From an uncultured Methanomassiliicoccus sp. (GTDB lineage Archaea > Thermoplasmatota > Thermoplasmata > Methanomassiliicoccales > Methanomassiliicoccaceae): a stretch of 64,000 bases of DNA. The position numbers and the translations under genes were made by a program. Of the stretch, positions 8,656 to 17,702 are shown piece by piece. The DNA is taken from assembly GCA_944319735.1 (NCBI GenBank), contig CALUEU010000001.1, positions 186,001 through 250,000 of the forward strand, in the 5' to 3' direction. Position 1 is the first letter of the stretch, and each line of letters starts with the position of its first letter. The notes below the pieces were generated by a model. That model was not told the DNA's origin. It did no database searches and saw nothing but the letters and a program-made list of their open reading frames with translations.

Positions 8656-8829
8656 TCAGAACTTCCTTCTTTGTTCTTCCTGTTCCTCTTGTTCTTTTTC
8701 CATCATTTTTGCAATGCACCACACAACTCCATGAGATCTGCTAGCAAAATCGCGTTTCTCTACTTTTTCATCTAACCAGTTTAATAGCTCCAATGGAAGT
8801 CTTGTTACTATAGGTTGAGATTTAGGCAA
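8656..8829 (-). CDS. Small ribbon-helix-helix (CopG/Arc-type) DNA-binding protein
   Basis: A 57-residue protein read from the minus strand with a TTG start at 8829: it opens with MPKSQPIVTRLPLELLNWLD and continues with DEKVEKRDFASRSHGVVWCI, then a charged KEQEEQEEQRRKF tail. The short beta-strand with alternating residues (PIVTRLP) followed by two helices joined at FASRSHG is the RHH/MetJ-Arc pattern. The frame is stop-free from 8844, and no other start is available except ATA/ATT. It is convergent with phoU. The target is unknown; the pst and aro palindromes are possible sites but nothing links them directly. Confidence 0.65.
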   Translation of the reverse strand: MPKSQPIVTRLPLELLNWLDEKVEKRDFASRSHGVVWCIAKMMEKEQEEQEEQRRKF

Positions 8830-9117
8830 GGTATCAATATCTAGGAATATGAATTACCTAAATAACTAATGTAACTCAATGTAATACCATGTATTATTTT
8901 GTAGTGTAGATTTAAAAATGTAAGACATATTTTATGAAAATACAGATCGTTTTAGAATGAAAATGCATTCATTGCAAAGATCGTGTATGTTATTAAAATG
9001 TCCAAATTTTTTAAAAAAAAAGATGGAGGAGTGTTAAAAATTTCAGTGGATGTTGAGTTTAATGAACATAACTAATTTGTTTCATGAGACCTTTTGTGAA
9101 AAATGAATGGTAAAAGA
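8830..9117. other. Intergenic region upstream of the aro operon
   Basis: About 290 nt of AT-rich DNA without a convincing gene. A 25-codon ORF at 8998-9075 (MSKFFKKKDGGVL...) has a Lys-rich start but nothing else to support it. The aro promoter lies at its right end. Confidence 0.5.
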
Positions 9118-9145
9118 TTATATACGTGCTAGAGTTTGTCTAGCA
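9118..9145 (+). promoter_or_regulatory. aro operon promoter and operator-like inverted repeat
   Basis: TATA box ttatatac (9118-9125) followed by the perfect inverted repeat TGCTAGA-gtttg-TCTAGCA (9127-9145). With the usual TATA-to-start distance, transcription would begin about 9146, so the repeat fills the space between TATA and the start site, 10 nt before the ATG. That is the expected place for a repressor of an amino acid operon. Repeat seen; function inferred. Confidence 0.6.
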
Positions 9146-9155
9146 TGAGAGTATT

Positions 9156-9947
9156 ATGTCCGGTAAAGAAATTAGAATAGAAAGAATATTGGATAGAAAC
9201 ACGAAAAAGGCAGTTGTGGTACCATTGGACCATGGAGTTTCAATGGGTCCAATTCCGGGAATTGTTGATCTGAAAGATACTGTCGATAAAGTAGCAGAAG
9301 GTGGAGCTACTGCAGTTATTGAACATAAAGGCGCAATACCATACGGACATCGTGCATTAGGTAGAGATGTAGGTCTGATTGTTCATATGTCTGCATCATC
9401 TTCATTATCTGTAGATCCCAACTCTCGCGTCTTAGTCTGTGAAGTTACAGAAGCTCTTAAAATGGGTGCTGATGCTGTTTCAATTCACGTAAACATTGGT
9501 GCTGATACGGAAGCTGACATGTTACGAGATTTTGGATATGTTTCTAGAGAATGCACTGAATGGGGAATGCCGTTAATAGCGATGGTATACCCACGCGGAC
9601 AGAAAATAAAAGACAGTTTCGACGTCGATATGATAAAACGCTGTGCCCGCATAGCTCAGGAATTAGGAGCAGACATTGTAAAAACTTCGTACACTGGAGA
9701 TATTGACACATTTAAAGAAGTTACGAAAGGAGTTTCAATACCAGTATTAGTGGCAGGTGGCCCACAAATGTCATCAACGAGAGAGATATTGCAAATGGTA
9801 CGTGATTCGATAGACGCTGGAGCAAGTGGAACCAGTATCGGAAGAAATGTATTTCAGCATGAAAATGTAGTTGGAATAACAAAAGCAATATCAGGAATTG
9901 TATTTAACGATCTAAACGTTGATGAAGCAATGAAGTTTCTAGAGTGA
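9156..9947 (+). CDS. aroA': 2-amino-3,7-dideoxy-D-threo-hept-6-ulosonate synthase
   Basis: Class I aldolase-fold enzyme that joins L-aspartate semialdehyde and 6-deoxy-5-ketofructose 1-phosphate, the first step of the archaeal shikimate route that bypasses DAHP synthase. 263 residues; PLDHGVSMGP near 24, KGAIPYGHRALG near 57 and the Schiff-base lysine in ADIVKTSYTGD near 177 match the MJ0400 type rather than fructose-bisphosphate aldolase, and the next gene (DHQ synthase II) confirms it. First gene of a roughly 11-kb operon that also carries asd, the source of its aldehyde substrate. Confidence 0.92.
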   Translation: MSGKEIRIERILDRNTKKAVVVPLDHGVSMGPIPGIVDLKDTVDKVAEGGATAVIEHKGAIPYGHRALGRDVGLIVHMSASSSLSVDPNSRVLVCEVTEALKMGADAVSIHVNIGADTEADMLRDFGYVSRECTEWGMPLIAMVYPRGQKIKDSFDVDMIKRCARIAQELGADIVKTSYTGDIDTFKEVTKGVSIPVLVAGGPQMSSTREILQMVRDSIDAGASGTSIGRNVFQHENVVGITKAISGIVFNDLNVDEAMKFLE

Positions 9948-9953
9948 TTTGAC

Positions 9954-10982
9954 ATGAATAACAAGATCGTTTGGATTAGATCAGACCTACCAGATAAGTA
10001 TGATGACCGAAAGGAGATAGTATCTGCAGCACTTGAAGCAGGATTTACTGAGATTATAATTAGAGCAGAAGACAATCAACTTAAGCATCTGGGCAGATTT
10101 AATGCCATAGTGTATGATAATGGCGATTATATCCTCAATGGAGAAAAAATAGGTGAAGAAGTAACAATAACTTCCTCTAAAGATCAGGACTTTGCTGCTA
10201 CTTTGGCAGGAAGGATGACTAATGTAGTAATCTCTACAGAAAACTGGAAAGTTATCCCATTAGAAAATCTGATAACAGTATTTCAAAAAACAGATACGAA
10301 TCTAATAGTATCATCATCAAATCCAGACGATGCAAAATTATTTTTAGAGACTATGGAAGTAGGATCAGATGGTGTAGTAATTAATATCTTGGATTCAGCG
10401 GATGTAAATAAATTTTCATTCTTGATTGAAAATTATGAATCTGTCTGTCTTGATGAAGTAAAAATAACAAAGATTGAAACATTAGGCATTGGAGACAGAG
10501 TGTGTGTAGATACGTGTTCCCTCATGGAAATTGGTGAAGGAATGCTTGTTGGATCACAATCATCATGCCTATTCCTAGTTGCATCTGAAAGCATGGAAAG
10601 TGAGTATGTGGCATCAAGACCATTTAGAGTTAACGCAGGGGCTGTCCATGCTTACATTATGACTTCATCGGGACGTACAAAATACCTATCAGAAATAGGA
10701 TCTGGTGATGAACTTCTTGCAGTAAAAAGCGATGGAAGTGCAAGAAAGGTCAATGTAGGAAGAGCTAAGGTTGAGAAACGCCCACTGCTTCTAATTGAGG
10801 GTGAGCATAAAGATAAAAAACACAGTATAGTTCTTCAAAATGCTGAAACAATACGACTTTGCACAAAAAACAGCACAGTATCTGTTTCTGAGCTAAAGAT
10901 AGGAGATTGCGTTTTAGCCAGAATTGAAAAAGGCGGCCGCCACTTTGGACGCGTGATTGATGAAACGATTGTGGAATTATAA
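9954..10982 (+). CDS. aroB': 3-dehydroquinate synthase II
   Basis: Archaeal DHQ synthase that oxidatively deaminates and cyclises the product of the preceding enzyme to 3-dehydroquinate. 342 residues, starting MNNKIVWIRSDLP. The GIGDRVCVDTCSLMEIGEGMLVG block near residue 176 and SRPFRVNAGAVHAYI near 220 are the conserved core of this family, which is unrelated to bacterial AroB. Spaced 6 nt from the first gene and overlapping the next start. Confidence 0.93.
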   Translation: MNNKIVWIRSDLPDKYDDRKEIVSAALEAGFTEIIIRAEDNQLKHLGRFNAIVYDNGDYILNGEKIGEEVTITSSKDQDFAATLAGRMTNVVISTENWKVIPLENLITVFQKTDTNLIVSSSNPDDAKLFLETMEVGSDGVVINILDSADVNKFSFLIENYESVCLDEVKITKIETLGIGDRVCVDTCSLMEIGEGMLVGSQSSCLFLVASESMESEYVASRPFRVNAGAVHAYIMTSSGRTKYLSEIGSGDELLAVKSDGSARKVNVGRAKVEKRPLLLIEGEHKDKKHSIVLQNAETIRLCTKNSTVSVSELKIGDCVLARIEKGGRHFGRVIDETIVEL

Positions 10983-12403
10983 TGATCTGTGCGGCCATAT
11001 CTGAACAATCCACTGAGAGTGCTATAGATACAGGTATTAATTCAGCATCGATGGGAGCAGATATTGTAGAAATAAGATTTGACTCCATGATTGAGATGCC
11101 TCAAGACTTGGACTTATTCAAAAAGATATCTGTTCCCAAAATAGCTACGCTTAGGACGACATCACAAGGCGGGAAATGTAAGTTTGATGAGGAACGTTTA
11201 GATTTCTTTAAAAAATGTTCAGGATGCTTCGAATACATCGATATTGAAGATGATTCTAAACTCTCAGAAATGCAATTCAAAGATTGCAAGAAGATAGTTT
11301 CTTTTCATGATTTTTCAAAGACTCCGTCTGCAAATGAGATTAAAGAGATAATAAATAATTTACAAAAAAAATCAGATATCGCAAAAGCTGCATTTTATGT
11401 AAGATCGATTTCAGACTTATATGAGATCATAATTGCATCTCAACATCTCGAAGGTCGTTACATACTGATTGGCATGGGTGAATTGGGAGAGATCACTCGG
11501 ATTTGTTATGATAGATTAGGTTCAGAAATAACATATGTATCCCCTTGCATTGGCAAAGAGACTGCTCCTGGACAGATTGATGTTCAATCTTTAAAAAAAC
11601 TCAGCAAAGATAACTGTTTAACAGGAATAATTGGAAATCCCGTTAACCATTCTAGATCCCCTGACATGCACAATGCTGCTTTCAGATCTTTGGGAATTAA
11701 TGGACGATATTTCAGATTCAAATGTGAAGAAGATGAGCTAGGAAAAATTGTAGAAATTATAAAAATTCTGGGAATGAGGGGTGTCAATGTAACTATTCCC
11801 CATAAACAAACAATCATGGCATATTTAGATGAACTAGATGAAACATCTAAAGCTGCTGGTGCTGTAAACTGTATAATAAATGATGGAAATAGTCTGAAAG
11901 GAGTTAACACCGACATAGCAGGATTTAGAGAATCATTTAAAGCAGTTGGAGCCAGTGTATGTGGCAAAAATTCTTTAATAATTGGAGCCGGAGGAGCAGC
12001 TAGAGCTTGTGCTGCATTTCTTTCAGAAGGACGTGCAGAGATAAAAATTATCAATCGTACAAAGGAAAAAGCAGAAAGATTGGCAAAAGAGTTCAACGGC
12101 ACAGCAGTTGATTCTATCGATACTGACTTTGACATTATTGTAAATTGCACTCCGATGGGAATGGAAGGTTTCGATGAAGGGACTTTTTTTCAAAATTGTA
12201 TATTCCATAAAGAGCAGACTGTAATGGATGCAGTTCCAGTACCAGAAATAACCAAGTTTTTAGAGAGAGCTGAAAAATGTGGAGCAGATGTAATTTCCGG
12301 CAGAGAAATGCTAATCTATCAAGCCCTTGATGCATTTAAAACTTGGACGGGATGTAAACCCGATTACTCTATCATGTCTAAAGCATATGGTGAAAAAAGA
12401 TGA
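10982..12403 (+). CDS. aroDE: 3-dehydroquinate dehydratase-shikimate dehydrogenase fusion
   Basis: Bifunctional 473-residue protein catalysing steps 3 and 4 of the shikimate pathway. Residues 1-205 are a type I dehydroquinase: VEIRFDSM, active-site His109 in SFHDF and Schiff-base Lys135 in IAKAAFYV. Residues 212-473 are AroE: GNPVNHSRSPDMHN, the catalytic lysine in NVTIPHKQT, NTDIAGF, and the NADP loop GAGGAARACAAF followed by NRTKEKAERLA. The fusion would channel dehydroshikimate; the same domain order occurs in plants and some bacteria. It overlaps both neighbours by a few bases. Confidence 0.95.
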   Translation: MICAAISEQSTESAIDTGINSASMGADIVEIRFDSMIEMPQDLDLFKKISVPKIATLRTTSQGGKCKFDEERLDFFKKCSGCFEYIDIEDDSKLSEMQFKDCKKIVSFHDFSKTPSANEIKEIINNLQKKSDIAKAAFYVRSISDLYEIIIASQHLEGRYILIGMGELGEITRICYDRLGSEITYVSPCIGKETAPGQIDVQSLKKLSKDNCLTGIIGNPVNHSRSPDMHNAAFRSLGINGRYFRFKCEEDELGKIVEIIKILGMRGVNVTIPHKQTIMAYLDELDETSKAAGAVNCIINDGNSLKGVNTDIAGFRESFKAVGASVCGKNSLIIGAGGAARACAAFLSEGRAEIKIINRTKEKAERLAKEFNGTAVDSIDTDFDIIVNCTPMGMEGFDEGTFFQNCIFHKEQTVMDAVPVPEITKFLERAEKCGADVISGREMLIYQALDAFKTWTGCKPDYSIMSKAYGEKR

Positions 12404-13254
12404 AAGGAACTGGCACAGCGTATAGTGCTGCAACCATAGTGAATGCTATGGCCACTGGATACGGGGCAGCATTCGGCATAGATTTAAAAACAGAAGCAAA
12501 TGTTACAATCGGCTCAGGCCAAGGAATCTGCGTAAAAACAGATGTTGATGAATCTCCACAATTGGTAACGCTATGCATTAAAAGATTTTTGGAAAAATTT
12601 GCACCTGGAGAAGAATATTACATAAATGCTGAATTAACATCAAATATACCAGTATCACGGGGGCTTAAAAGCAGCAGCGCTGCATGCAATGCGGTTCTAG
12701 AGGCAATGAAAAACGCTATGTCGGTGGAATGTGACGTTTTAGAATTAATAAAAATAGGTACTGCAGCATCAATTGATTGCGGAGTATCATTGACAGGAGC
12801 GTTTGATGATGCTTGTGCATCCATGCTAGGCGGAGTTGTATTGACGAATAATGCTTCAAATGAATTAGTAAAAAGAAGACCGCTTGAAGAAGATGTGGCG
12901 GTAGTAATTGATATTCCAGAGTATCAAATAAGAAAACCATCCCTTGACCGTACTAGAATCAAAGCTATAGCACCGATAGCAAAAATTGCATTTGAGAAAG
13001 CAAACGAAGAAAGATACTGGGAAGCTTTGACTCTAAACGGTATGTGTTACTCAGCAGCCTTCAATCTTGATCAGGAAATTTCAATCCGTGGATTGTGCAA
13101 TGGTGCACTTGCTTCAGGTTTGACAGGATCCGGACCTGCAACAATAATGGTAGTTAACAAGGATAAATTAGATAAATTCATAGAAAATATGGGTGAGCAT
13201 CGATTAATTGTCGCTAATGTAAATAACGGGGATTTTAATGAAACTTCAGGTTAA
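12400..13254 (+). CDS. aroK: Shikimate kinase, archaeal GHMP type
   Basis: GHMP-superfamily kinase making shikimate 3-phosphate, non-homologous to bacterial AroK. 284 residues; the ATP loop SRGLKSSSAACNAVLEA near residue 86 and the C-terminal GLTGSGPATIMVVN motif near 238 are typical. N-terminal GTAYSAATIVNAMATGYGAA matches archaeal shikimate kinases rather than homoserine kinases, and operon position settles the substrate. Its end overlaps aroA by 17 nt. Confidence 0.92.
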   Translation: MKGTGTAYSAATIVNAMATGYGAAFGIDLKTEANVTIGSGQGICVKTDVDESPQLVTLCIKRFLEKFAPGEEYYINAELTSNIPVSRGLKSSSAACNAVLEAMKNAMSVECDVLELIKIGTAASIDCGVSLTGAFDDACASMLGGVVLTNNASNELVKRRPLEEDVAVVIDIPEYQIRKPSLDRTRIKAIAPIAKIAFEKANEERYWEALTLNGMCYSAAFNLDQEISIRGLCNGALASGLTGSGPATIMVVNKDKLDKFIENMGEHRLIVANVNNGDFNETSG

Positions 13255-14494
13255 ACCATCCGAGATAAATGGCACGATGACTGCACCTCCATCAAAAAGT
13301 TGTACACATCGAGCAATAGTGTTAGCCTCTTTAGCTAAAGGAACATCAAAAATAGAGAAGGCGCTGAGAAGCAGAGACACCTTGGCCACAATGCATGCGA
13401 TGGAAGCGTTTGGAGCATCCATTAAGGAAGATGGTGAAACACTGGTTATTCGCGGTGGAAGATTGAAATCTCCGATTAATCCCATCGACTGTCTGAATTC
13501 GGGAACTACTTTGAGGTTATGCTGCGGCATAGCTTCTCTTCTTGACAATAATATCACATTTACCGGTGATGACTCCCTAAAAGGCAGACCCATGAAACCG
13601 TTGTTGAACGCATTCACAGAGATGGGCGTTTATTGTACATCCACTTCACAAGGAATAATAATCAGAGGGCCAAACAATGGAAGATGGACCCACATACGAG
13701 GTGATGTTTCTTCACAATTCATATCTTCATTATTGATCTCTTCTGCACTAAAGCCAAGAGACACTGATGTTGTAATCACATCTCCACTTGTATCCAAACC
13801 ATATGTAAATATTACAGTAAACATGATGTCTCAGTTCGGAGTCAAATGTGCTGAAACCAAAGATGGATATCGAATAATGGGAGGGCAGTCATACAGATCC
13901 AGAGATTATACTGTTCCCGGCGATTATTCATCTGCTGCATTTGCACTAGTGGCTGGTGCGATATCTGGAAAAGTAACAGTTACTGGCTTAAATCCAAATG
14001 ACATTCAGGGAGATAAAGCAATAATTGATTTTTTAAGAGAATTTGGTGCAGACATCGATGTATGTGGAGATGCAGTGACTGTTAAAAAATCAGAACTGAA
14101 AGGAATAAATGCAGATGTTGGCGGTTGTCCAGATTTGTTTCCCATTCTAGCAGTCCTCGGAACGCAAGCTGAAGGAGAGACTGTGCTGTATAACGCTGCC
14201 CACTTAAAACATAAAGAAAGTGACAGGATAGCGTCAGTGGTTGCATTCCTAAAAAATATGGGTGCTAATATAGAAGAAAGAGATGATGGCTGCATAATAA
14301 AAGGTAAAAACAGCCTAACTGGATGTGTAGTAAATCCAAATGGAGACCATCGCATACTAATGGCAGCAGTTGTAGCTGCCACAGTAGCAAGCGGAAAAAC
14401 AATAATAACAGACGGCGGCTGCTACGATGTATCATATCCTGCATTTATTAGAGATTTTAAGAGCTTAGGAGTAGATCTGGAGGAAGTCGAGTGA
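13238..14494 (+). CDS. aroA: 3-phosphoshikimate 1-carboxyvinyltransferase (EPSP synthase)
   Basis: Transfers enolpyruvyl from PEP to shikimate 3-phosphate. 418 residues in the two-domain inside-out barrel pattern: APPSKSCTHRAIVLASLA near 16, LNSGTTLRLCCGIASLL near 87, SSQFISSLLISSALK near 155, GDYSSAAFALVAGA near 228 and HKESDRIASVVAFLKNMG near 327. Start lies inside the end of aroK and the stop overlaps aroC's GTG. Confidence 0.95.
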   Translation: MKLQVKPSEINGTMTAPPSKSCTHRAIVLASLAKGTSKIEKALRSRDTLATMHAMEAFGASIKEDGETLVIRGGRLKSPINPIDCLNSGTTLRLCCGIASLLDNNITFTGDDSLKGRPMKPLLNAFTEMGVYCTSTSQGIIIRGPNNGRWTHIRGDVSSQFISSLLISSALKPRDTDVVITSPLVSKPYVNITVNMMSQFGVKCAETKDGYRIMGGQSYRSRDYTVPGDYSSAAFALVAGAISGKVTVTGLNPNDIQGDKAIIDFLREFGADIDVCGDAVTVKKSELKGINADVGGCPDLFPILAVLGTQAEGETVLYNAAHLKHKESDRIASVVAFLKNMGANIEERDDGCIIKGKNSLTGCVVNPNGDHRILMAAVVAATVASGKTIITDGGCYDVSYPAFIRDFKSLGVDLEEVE

Positions 14495-15570
14495 ATACGA
14501 TCGGGACCAGATTCCAAGTTACTCTTTTCGGCGCAAGCCATGACACATGCATTGGCTGTGTGATCGATGGCATTCCTGCAGGAATTGAGATAGATCTGGA
14601 GTATATTCAAAAAGAAGTTGATAGCAGGAAACCTGTAGCACTTATCGGCACTCCAAGAAAAGAAGAGGATAAAGTAGAGATAGTTGCCGGATTGAAAAAT
14701 GATATTACAACAGGAACTCCACTAGTAATTCAGATAAAAAATTCCAATACAGATTCTTCAAAATATGAGAAATTCAAAGTTGTGCCCAGGCCAGGACACG
14801 CAGACTTCCCCGCATTTGAAAAATATGGGCCAGCTCATGACATAAGAGGTGGCGGCCAGTTCTCAGGGAGAATGACTGCACCGCTGACTGCAGCCGGTGC
14901 AGTAGCAAAAGAAATGCTACTAGGCATAGACGTTAAGATAGCAGCTTACACGCAGAGCATCGGGTCCATACATGATGTTTCAGAACACTCATTTAAAGAG
15001 ATTAAACGAGAAACAAAAGAGAATCCCGTTCATGCTGCTGATTCAGAAATTGCACTGGATATGCTTAATGAAATTCTAATTGCCAAAGAAGATGGAGACA
15101 GCGTAGGAGGGACAATTCGCTGTTTAACTGAAGGCTTGCCAATTGGAGTGGGAGAACCATTCTTTGATACATTGGATGGGGAAATTGCAAAAATGATGTT
15201 TGCGATTCCTGGTGTAAAAGGGATAGAGTTTGGAGCAGGATTCAGAGCTGCAGAGATGAAGGGATCAATACATAATGATCCATATGTAATCGTAGATGAG
15301 TATCAAATTAAAACAGATACCAATAATGCTGGTGGCGTATTAGGTGGTCTTTCAAATGGTATGCCATTAGACTTCAGGGTTGCGTTTAAGCCGACTGCAT
15401 CTATATTCAAAGAACAGAAAAGTGTTAATCTCGGGAAAATGGAAGAAGAAACGCTTCTTATTGAAGGCAGGCATGATCCTTGCATCGTTCCAAGGGCAGT
15501 TACACCGATAGAAGCTACAACGGCAATAGTACTGACAGATTTATGTTTAAGGGGAGATTTTATTGCGTGA
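14491..15570 (+). CDS. aroC: Chorismate synthase
   Basis: FMN-dependent trans-elimination of phosphate from EPSP to give chorismate, the branch-point of Phe, Tyr and Trp synthesis. 359 residues; GASHDTCIGCVIDGIPAG near 11, RPGHADFPAFEKYGPAHDIRG region near 105, GRMTAPLTAAGAVAK near 126 and GRHDPCIVPRAVTPIEA near the C-terminus are signatures. GTG start (14491) inside the aroA stop. The 3' end overlaps tyrA by 8 nt. Confidence 0.95.
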   Translation: MNTIGTRFQVTLFGASHDTCIGCVIDGIPAGIEIDLEYIQKEVDSRKPVALIGTPRKEEDKVEIVAGLKNDITTGTPLVIQIKNSNTDSSKYEKFKVVPRPGHADFPAFEKYGPAHDIRGGGQFSGRMTAPLTAAGAVAKEMLLGIDVKIAAYTQSIGSIHDVSEHSFKEIKRETKENPVHAADSEIALDMLNEILIAKEDGDSVGGTIRCLTEGLPIGVGEPFFDTLDGEIAKMMFAIPGVKGIEFGAGFRAAEMKGSIHNDPYVIVDEYQIKTDTNNAGGVLGGLSNGMPLDFRVAFKPTASIFKEQKSVNLGKMEEETLLIEGRHDPCIVPRAVTPIEATTAIVLTDLCLRGDFIA

Positions 15571-16630
15571 AGATATAGATGATATTAGAAAGCGCATAGA
15601 GAAGATCGATAATGAAATACTGCGCATGATGGCTAATAGAACAGCAGCTGCCGTTGAAATGGGTAAAAGAAAAGCTTCAGATTCTCTACCTTTACGTGCT
15701 CCAGATGTAGAAGAAAAAGTCATTGGGAGATATGTCAACAAAGCTAAAGAATTTGGAATGTCGGAGAATTCAGCAGCCACTATAGCTAGACTGCTGATTC
15801 ATGAATCAATAGAACAACAAGGACTCATTCCCCGTCCAGCAAAATCAAAAAGAATGCTGATTATAGGAGGAAATGGGAAAATGGGGCAATGGTTGTGTAA
15901 GTTTTTTGCCTCACGCGGACATAAAATAAAGATATATGATACAACAGAAAATACAAAATATCCTTGTGAAAAAGATTTGAAACAAGGAGTTTTGGAAGCA
16001 GAAGTTGTAATAATAACTGTACCGATTTCAATTACAGCAAAGATGTTGGAAGAAGTATTATCGTACTCTCCATCTGCATTGATATTTGATGTTTCATCCG
16101 TTAAAACTCCTTCAGCTGCAATTTTGAAAAAGGGTGCTAAAACTGCAGAAGTCTGTTCCGTGCATCCCATGTTTGGACCAGAAACTAACTCAATCATAGA
16201 TGAAAATGTTGTCATATGCAACTGCGGATCATACAGCGCAGTTGACAAAGCTGAAGAGTTGTTTGACGGTGCCAATATCACAAAGACAGAGTTAGATGAA
16301 CACGATAAGCTAATGGCATACGTTTTAGGACTAAGTCACGCTACCAATATCGCATTCTTTGAGACTTTGAATAGAAGCGGTAAGAGTTATTCAGAATTGT
16401 CAAGAGTGGCATCTACAACATTCAAAGATCAAGTGGAGACATCTCACAATGTTGTATCTGATAATGCACAATTATACTACGAAATTCAAAATCTCAACCC
16501 CTATGAACAAGAAGTTCTTAGTACTCTTGTAGATTCAGTGAATACAATAAAAGATGCCGCAAACAAATGCAATAAAGAAGCCTTCACCAAAATGATGAAT
16601 GAAGGAAAAGAATACTTTGGAGGCAATTAA
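15563..16630 (+). CDS. tyrA: Chorismate mutase-prephenate dehydrogenase fusion
   Basis: 355 residues. Residues 1-90 are an AroQ helical chorismate mutase (DDIRKRIEKIDNEILRMMANR; later LIHESIEQQG), and residues 95-355 are a prephenate dehydrogenase with Rossmann loop IIGGNGKMGQWLCKFF, SVKTPSAAIL, the SVHPMFGP motif and the LGLSHATNIAFFE helix. The protein takes chorismate to 4-hydroxyphenylpyruvate for tyrosine. The start is the TTG at 15563; no ATG or GTG in frame keeps the mutase helix. Phenylalanine is served by pheA behind the his operon. Confidence 0.92.
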   Translation: MREDIDDIRKRIEKIDNEILRMMANRTAAAVEMGKRKASDSLPLRAPDVEEKVIGRYVNKAKEFGMSENSAATIARLLIHESIEQQGLIPRPAKSKRMLIIGGNGKMGQWLCKFFASRGHKIKIYDTTENTKYPCEKDLKQGVLEAEVVIITVPISITAKMLEEVLSYSPSALIFDVSSVKTPSAAILKKGAKTAEVCSVHPMFGPETNSIIDENVVICNCGSYSAVDKAEELFDGANITKTELDEHDKLMAYVLGLSHATNIAFFETLNRSGKSYSELSRVASTTFKDQVETSHNVVSDNAQLYYEIQNLNPYEQEVLSTLVDSVNTIKDAANKCNKEAFTKMMNEGKEYFGGN

Positions 16631-17692
16631 ATGTCAAAAATAAATGTAGCAGTTCTGGGAGCTACTGGGATGATCGGGCAGCGATTTATACAGCTGCTAG
16701 AAGACCACCCTTGGTTCGAAATCGGAGGATTATATGCATCTGAACGCTCAGAAGGTAAAAAGCTCAAAGACGTACTCAAAGTCAGAGATCACAGCTTTAA
16801 TGACGAAACACTGGAGATGACCATTGAGCGTCTTGAAACTAAAAAGATCTCAAGTTTGAACAGAATTGCATTCTCTGGCCTTCCTTCAGACATCGCTGGT
16901 CCAATAGAGAGTGACTTGGCGGATGAAGGCGTAGCTGTTTTTTCAAATGCTGCTAACCACAGAATGAGAGATGATGTGCCGTTGCTTATTCCTGAATGCA
17001 ACTCATCTCATCTAGATGCAGTTAAACAGCAGAAAACATACAGCAACGGAGGGTATATCGTCACAAATGCCAATTGTTCAACTACTGGCATTGCTGTACC
17101 TCTGAAAGCAATTGACGAGGCGTTTGGATTAAAAATGGTCAGTATATCTACATATCAAGCTGTTTCAGGTGCTGGATATCCAGGAGTTCCTTCTTTGGAT
17201 ATACTTTGTAATGTGGTGCCGTATATTAAAAACGAAGAAGAAAAAATGGAAATGGAACTGACAAAAATTTTAGGGAGCTATGACGGTTCAAAATTCATAG
17301 ATGCTAAAATCAATGTGCTTTCAAACTGTGTGCGTGTACCAGTAATAGATGGGCATCTTGAATCACTGGTGTTTAACTTATCCAAAGATGCCGATGTAAG
17401 TAAGCTGGCAGAGGTAATGCATTCTTTTACGGCAGAACCGCAGAAACTAAAACTACCATCTGCACCAATTATACCGATCATTGTACGCGATGAGCCAGAC
17501 CGCCCACAGCCTGCATGCGATGCTTTTGCCGGATCACCAGCAAGAGCACGTGGAATGGCATGCACAGTCGGTAGAATTCGTGAAAAAGACAATTATTTCA
17601 AGATGTTCGTACTATCACATAACACTTTACGTGGCGGAGCAGGCGGATCTGTGCTTAATGCTGAATTGGCTGTAGCAAGAAATTTGATATGA
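16631..17692 (+). CDS. asd: Aspartate-semialdehyde dehydrogenase
   Basis: NADPH-dependent reduction of aspartyl phosphate to L-aspartate semialdehyde. 353 residues of the archaeal/fungal type: VLGATGMIGQRFIQLLEDHP at the N-terminus, the catalytic cysteine in VTNANCSTTGIAVPL near residue 149, QAVSGAGYPG near 172 and the histidine in VIDGHLESLVF near 236. Directly adjacent to tyrA. Its product feeds the first aro enzyme and the next gene's homocysteine reaction, as well as Thr/Met/Lys routes. Confidence 0.95.
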   Translation: MSKINVAVLGATGMIGQRFIQLLEDHPWFEIGGLYASERSEGKKLKDVLKVRDHSFNDETLEMTIERLETKKISSLNRIAFSGLPSDIAGPIESDLADEGVAVFSNAANHRMRDDVPLLIPECNSSHLDAVKQQKTYSNGGYIVTNANCSTTGIAVPLKAIDEAFGLKMVSISTYQAVSGAGYPGVPSLDILCNVVPYIKNEEEKMEMELTKILGSYDGSKFIDAKINVLSNCVRVPVIDGHLESLVFNLSKDADVSKLAEVMHSFTAEPQKLKLPSAPIIPIIVRDEPDRPQPACDAFAGSPARARGMACTVGRIREKDNYFKMFVLSHNTLRGGAGGSVLNAELAVARNLI

Positions 17693-17702
17693 GGCTAATA
17701 TA

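Noticed and set aside
8998-9075. 25-codon ORF MSKFFKKKDGGVL...
   Set aside because: Too short, no ribosome site in the right place, Lys/Phe-rich because the DNA is A/T-rich.
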